From a bacterium (GTDB lineage: Bacteria > Bacillota_I > Bacilli_A > Mycoplasmatales > Mycoplasmoidaceae): a stretch of DNA of 7,632 bases. Below are positions 1 through 6,000 of this stretch, one piece after another. Location: contig JAGBPV010000001.1 of NCBI GenBank assembly GCA_017633195.1, positions 1 through 7,632 on the forward strand. The letters run 5' to 3'. The notes under the pieces are model-generated. The model saw only the letters and a program-made list of their open reading frames with translations. It was not told where the DNA came from and made no database searches. Each line of letters begins with the position of its first letter. The first letter of the stretch is position 1. The position numbers and the translations under genes were made by a program.

Positions 1-3000
1 ATTAACTGCACCTATTTTAAATAATTCAAATAATAATGTTACTTACAAATGATATTGTAATGGACAATTATTAAAAAATGTAACTGGAAATAAACTTGTT
101 GTAACATGAAATACAACAAAAAACAACTATTATTTAGAAATGATTGTTAATGGAATAACTAAAAAGTCCAGCACAATTACTGTTACTCCAAAATTTAATA
201 GTAGTTTATTTAGCACATTGATTTATGAAAATAACAATCTAATAAGTAATAATGTTATTTTAAGTAGCAACAAGACATGTTCATTAAGACTACAATTGCT
301 TTATAATAATGAACCTATTAATTTATCTACAGCAAATGTGTCTTGAACAATAAATAATAAACATTCTTCAAAAACTTCAACTTCAATTGTTACAAATTTA
401 TCTATAGGTAAAAATACTATTAGTGCTACTTTTACTAATTTACCTAGTTTTTATGGAATTAAAAATAACACTTTAAGTACAAATGTATTGACAATTAATT
501 ATGCAGCATTAGAAATTAATTCAAACTTAAATGAAAATTCAGTAGCATTTGATGGAAAAGTTACTTTAAGTCAAAATCAAAATTCAATTAATTCTTTTAA
601 AAATATTGGTATTAATCAATCAGATTTTAAATATCAGTGGTATGAAATTAATGATAATAGTGTTTACAAATTATCTTCATACACATCACCTGTTGCAACA
701 TTTAATAATTTAAAAAATAACACTTCATATTATTTAATAGCAACATATAGTTTAAATAAACAAATTTATACTTGAAAATCAAATGTAATTATTGTTAATG
801 TAAATCCATTATGAAGTTCAATTAATGCAAAGATTGTATGTAACAATAACAATACAAATTCATTAAACTTAAATAAAAACAGTATTAATAATCAAGATTA
901 TCAATTTAGTATTAGTAGTAGTAATAATGCTTTAATTAATAATATAAATGCAACAGTTACTTATACTTTAAAAAACAATTCAACCAACAAAATTTATTAT
1001 TTTAAAAAATTAACTTCATTAGCTTCTTCATTAAGTATTAATTTTAATGCATTAAGTGATTTTAACCCTGGTAAATATACATTAACTGCAAGTATTAATA
1101 TTCTTAGTGAAAAAACACAAACATTACCAACCATTTCATTTGAAATCACATATAATGCAATTACTATTTCTTTAAATACTAATTCAAATAATAATATTAA
1201 ACAATTAAGCAACTCAAATACTTATAATGTGAATCTTGGTTCTAATATAATATTAACAAGTAATTTAAGTAATGTTTATGTTTCTGGTGATCCAACTTAT
1301 CAATGAGAAGAATTAACAAGTAATGGTAGTTGAAAAAATCTTACAAGTAATGCTACAAATTCAAATTTAACAATTAGTGATTTAAGTAGTTCAAATCCAA
1401 TAACTTATAGATTAGTTGAAACAATTAATGATTTAGTTTTATATTCAAATCCAATTACTATTAATCCATTACTATCAAATCAAGCAAGTATCACTATTAC
1501 AAGTAGCAATGAAAATGTTGTAGGTAATACATTAAATATTTATAATTCAAATAATGCTACTTTAACTTTAACACTAAACTTAAATAATTTAGATTTAAGT
1601 AGTTTAAAAGATGCAAAGATTACTTGATTTGTGAATGGACAAGAACAACCAAATAGTAATAAAACTAGTTTTGAATATACTTATTCATTAAGAAATAATA
1701 CTGTAAGTGCAAGTATTAGTTATTTAATGAATGAAGTAACAAAAACGATTTCTACTACTTCAGATTTTTATGTTAATTATTATTCATTAAATCTTGAATC
1801 TACTTCACAAACTATTTCATATGGTCAAAATGCTCAAAGTGATAATGTTAGTATTAATACTTTAAAAACTCATTTATATCAAAATGCATCATATCAATGA
1901 GAAATTAATGGGATAATCCAACAAACTATTTACAATTCTATACCAACAAATTTACCAAATTATGTTATTGTACAAAATACAGTATTTAATTTAGTTGTAA
2001 CAAATAATGATGATCCAAGTGAAGTTACAATAATTTCTAATCCAATTAATATTTCTGTAATAAATAATAATATTACTGCTAAATTAACTAACAAATATGG
2101 TTTAAATAATTCTGTTGATATTTATAGTAATGTAACTGGTTGTAGTCCAAGTTCTTATCAATTTACATTAACTTTAAATCAAAATAATAAAACATATACA
2201 GGTAGTTTAAAAAATATAAAAATCAGTTGAATGTTAAATAATGAACCTGTAAATACTTCAAACATCAATGATTTTACTTTTGATTTACCAATTAGTAAAT
2301 TAAGTTCAAACAATAATAAATACATATTAAAAGCATTGATCCAATTACCTGGAATAAGTTCAATTATTACTGCAAGTTATACTATTAATTATTCACAATT
2401 AACTATTAGTAGTAATACTGGATATGATGGAACTTTAAGTTTAAACAATACTAATTTTGGTTCAATTATTACTCATCCATATTATTTTTGACAAACATTG
2501 TCATCTAATCAAAAATGAACTACAATTTCTAACATAAATTCATCTTCAACATATAATGTATCAAATTTACAATCTAATACTAGTTATAGAGTAATTGTTG
2601 CGAATACTTCTAGTTTAAATAATTCAACAATTCAAATTGTTAGTGAATCGTATCAAGTTTCATATCTCAATGTGTCTATTGATGTTAATAATCAAACTGT
2701 AAGTAACAATTCAACTTATTATGAAGAATATGGAAGTTTAATTGTATTAAAAGCAAATGATACTAATTTATTAAATACAAGTAATGTTACATATGCTTGA
2801 TATTGTAATGATCAATTAATTGCAAACAATTCATCAAATACTTATACATTTTCTATAAATTCAAATACAAATTCATATTATGTAATTACTTATATAAATA
2901 ACATAGCACAAACTCAATCTTCAACTATTCATATTATTCCAACATATAAGCAAAATCTTTTTAGTTTAAAGATTTATGATAACAATAATTTAATAAACTC

Positions 3001-6000
3001 AGCAGTAATCAATGATTTAAACAATTTAAATACTTATAATTTAAAAGTTGCATTATTTTATAAAAATACACAATTTGATTTATCATCAACAAATACTATC
3101 TCATGAACATTAAATGGTAGTGAAAATCAAATTACATCAAATACTTTTACTCCAACTTTAGTTATGGGTAAAAATACTATTAATGTCACAGTTAATAATC
3201 TTGATAGTGCATATGGAATAAAAGATAATACTTTATCAACAACTTTAACTATTAATTATGCAAAATTAGAAATTAATAATAATTTAAATTCAGTTTCAGT
3301 ACAATATGATGGATCAATTACATTAAGTCCAAGTACTAATTCAATAAATTCATTCAATAATGCTGCAATTGTTTCATCAAATATTAAATATCAATGATAT
3401 GAAGTTAATAATAATACTAAAACTAAATTAGCTAAAGATACATCATCAAATTTAATATTAAATAATTTAACTAATAATGCAACTTATTATTTAGTTGCAT
3501 CATATACTTTAAATGAAGAAGAATATTCTTGAACTTCAAATGATGTAAATATAATTGTACAAAATGTAAAAAATTTGATTAATCCAAAAATTGTTTATAG
3601 TTCTAATCCTAATGAAACTTCATTAAATCTTGATAACAATTTGATCAATAATAATCAAGTTTATCAATTTTGTATTTATAGTAATAATAATGCAATTAGT
3701 GATATCAAAGGTACAGTTACTTATACTTTAGTAAATAATCAAACTCATAATACAATTACACTTCAAGATCCTATAAGTTCTTTAAATGAACCATTTAGTA
3801 TTAACTTTAAGAATTTATCTCATTTTAGTTATGGTACATATACTTTAAGTGCAACTATTACTACTCCAAGTGCAAATGAAACAAATATTACATATAACAC
3901 ATCAAAAGTTGGTTCATTAACAATTACTTATAGTAATATTGGTATTAATGTATCAAACAATAAAAACATATTAAATAGTTCTAATAATATTTATGATGTT
4001 AATGTTGGTTCAACTTTAACATTATCTCCAAATATAACTAATGTAAATATTAATAATTCAACACCATCTTATCAATGAGAAGAATATATTGATGGCAAAT
4101 GAACTTCAATTTCAAGTACAAATAATAATGATACATTAATAATTAATAATATTAATAGTGGATCTAATTTAACTTATAAATTGATTGAAACTATAGATAA
4201 TTTAACATTAACTTCTAGCAGTATTGTAATTGTTCCAACAATCAAAAATGAAATACAAGGAACAATTACAAGTAATAGTACTGCTAATAATTCATTAAAT
4301 ATTTATAATTCAAACAAAAGTAATCAAACATTAACATTTAACTTTAGTAATATTAATAGTAATTATTTAACTAATTTAAATATTGAATGATTAGTAAATG
4401 GAATAAAAGTTCAATCTAATTCAAGTACAACATTTAATCATACTTATCAAATTGGCAATAATAATATAACCATAAATATCTCTTATACATTAAATGGACA
4501 AACTGTATCAAAAGTTGATATTGCTAGTTTTAGTATTAATTACTATGGTTTAAATATTTCAACTAACTCTACTAGTTTAATGAATAATACTAATGCAGAT
4601 GTTTTAGAAATTAATTACACAAACAATAATGTTTATCCTAATGCTATATATCAATGAATTGTAAATGGTGAAACATTAACTAAAACTTATAATACTTTAC
4701 CTAAAACTTTACCTTCATATAATATAACAAGTTCAACTACTTTTCAATTAGTTGCAACTAATAGTAATTATCAAGAAATTAAATCTAATATTCTTACAAT
4801 AACTTTATCAAACTATAGTTCAATTGTTGAATATCTACAAGATGTTATTCCAAGTTCACTTGTTTTACCAAGCAATTATACTTGTACTGCTGCACAAGGT
4901 TTAGATTCATCAAATGAACTTCAAACAATTCAAGAAATCAAAAATATTATTGAAACTAAATTAGAATCACAAATTCCAAATGGTATAACAATTAATCAAC
5001 AATTATATACAGTTTCACAAATCATGCAAAATTTAAACATCACTTTGCCTTCAAATGTTTCATATGAAAATAATTTAACTGGAGTTTTAGAAAATGTTGA
5101 AATTAGTTATGGTAATACTTCAAAGATCAAACAAGAAACTGTACAAAAATTAAATGAAATCATTAATTCTGGAAGTTTTGAAAATATTTTAATGCAATAT
5201 TTTAATTTAAATCCTAGTTTATTATTATCTTGAATTAATATTTTAGGATTAAATAATTATCAAATAAACAACAATATAAACATTGCAAACTTCCATGAAT
5301 ATTTCAATATTACTTCATGTAATTTTAATAATACTTATGGTAATTTTTTAGAAGTTGTATTAAATATTAAACAACCTTTACAACTATTTGAACTTAATGG
5401 TAATGGTATTGAACAAGTTCAAGCAACAATAGCACCAAATAATACTTTAACTGTGATTTTACCTTTTGAATTATCTAATTTTAGTGGATCAATATCAAAT
5501 AATGAAACTAGTATTATAAGTGCTAATGTTTGAAATTTAGTTAATCCTAATGCTAAAAATCCAACATTTCAAACTTATTCATTAAGTTCATCTGATAATT
5601 ACAATATTGGTTGAGTATTAAGTGGTAATACACTTTCAACATCAATCAATGATAATTTTACTTATGTTAATTTTAATAATGTTACACAATCAATGTGTAA
5701 TATAAATATCACTAGTAATAATACAAATAATGCACTTCAAAATTTTAATTATGGAGAAAATATTAATAATGCAAATTATGAAGTAACAGGATTTAAAGAA
5801 GCAACTTTAAATGATGAAAGTATTGCAACTGCTCTAAGTAACTTATTAAATAACAATGTGATTAATTTATCTATAGAATTTGATTTAACATCTGAAGAAT
5901 CATTATTAAATATAACTAATCAAAGTCAATTAATTAATGCTATTAAATTATATATACAACAAGCAATAAATAATTTATATGAACAAAATTTAGTAGTAAA

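Larger units (their letters stand above)
2..2665 (+). repeat. Block A of the Ig-like array (modules a1-b1-a2-b2-a3-b3-a4-b4-a5)
   Basis: This is the left member of a large in-frame duplication. Its Trp landmarks at 50, 344, 638, 1304, 1625 and 1898 match those of block B at 2798, 3104, 3395, 4076, 4388 and 4655, with offsets of 2748-2772 bases. Shared signatures include NVTYxWYCN, GKNTI, TINYAxLEIN, KYQWYE, TVTYTLxNN, YQWEE and LNIYNSN. The DNA has diverged well beyond the protein, so the duplication is old. The left edge of the block lies upstream of the window. It contains all four arginines of the visible protein. Confidence 0.85.
2666..4813 (+). repeat. Block B of the Ig-like array (modules a6-b6-a7-b7-a8-b8-a9)
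   Basis: This is the right member of the duplication, with modules paired a6/a1, b6/b1, a7/a2, b7/b2, a8/a3, b8/b3 and a9/a4. Subtype features are kept in order: both b2 and b7 lack the core Trp and are longest (115 and 120 residues), and both a3 and a8 carry YQWEE with a second Trp 8-9 residues on. The block stops after a9. The expected partner of b4 is replaced by the gamma-repeat region. The longest exact DNA match to block A that I noticed is 22 bases (4293-4314 against 1530-1551). Confidence 0.85.

Noticed and set aside
911..936. Short AGT/AAT runs (AGTAGTAGTAATAAT) and A6 tracts (near 70, 120 and 1333) as phase-variation sites
   Set aside because: They are too short and interrupted to suggest slippage. 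They are ordinary Ser/Asn/Lys codons here.
997..1212. 71-residue minus-strand ORF
   Set aside because: It lies inside the continuous plus-strand frame. It is hydrophobic only because it is antisense to an Asn/Ser-rich sequence, and no supporting context is seen.
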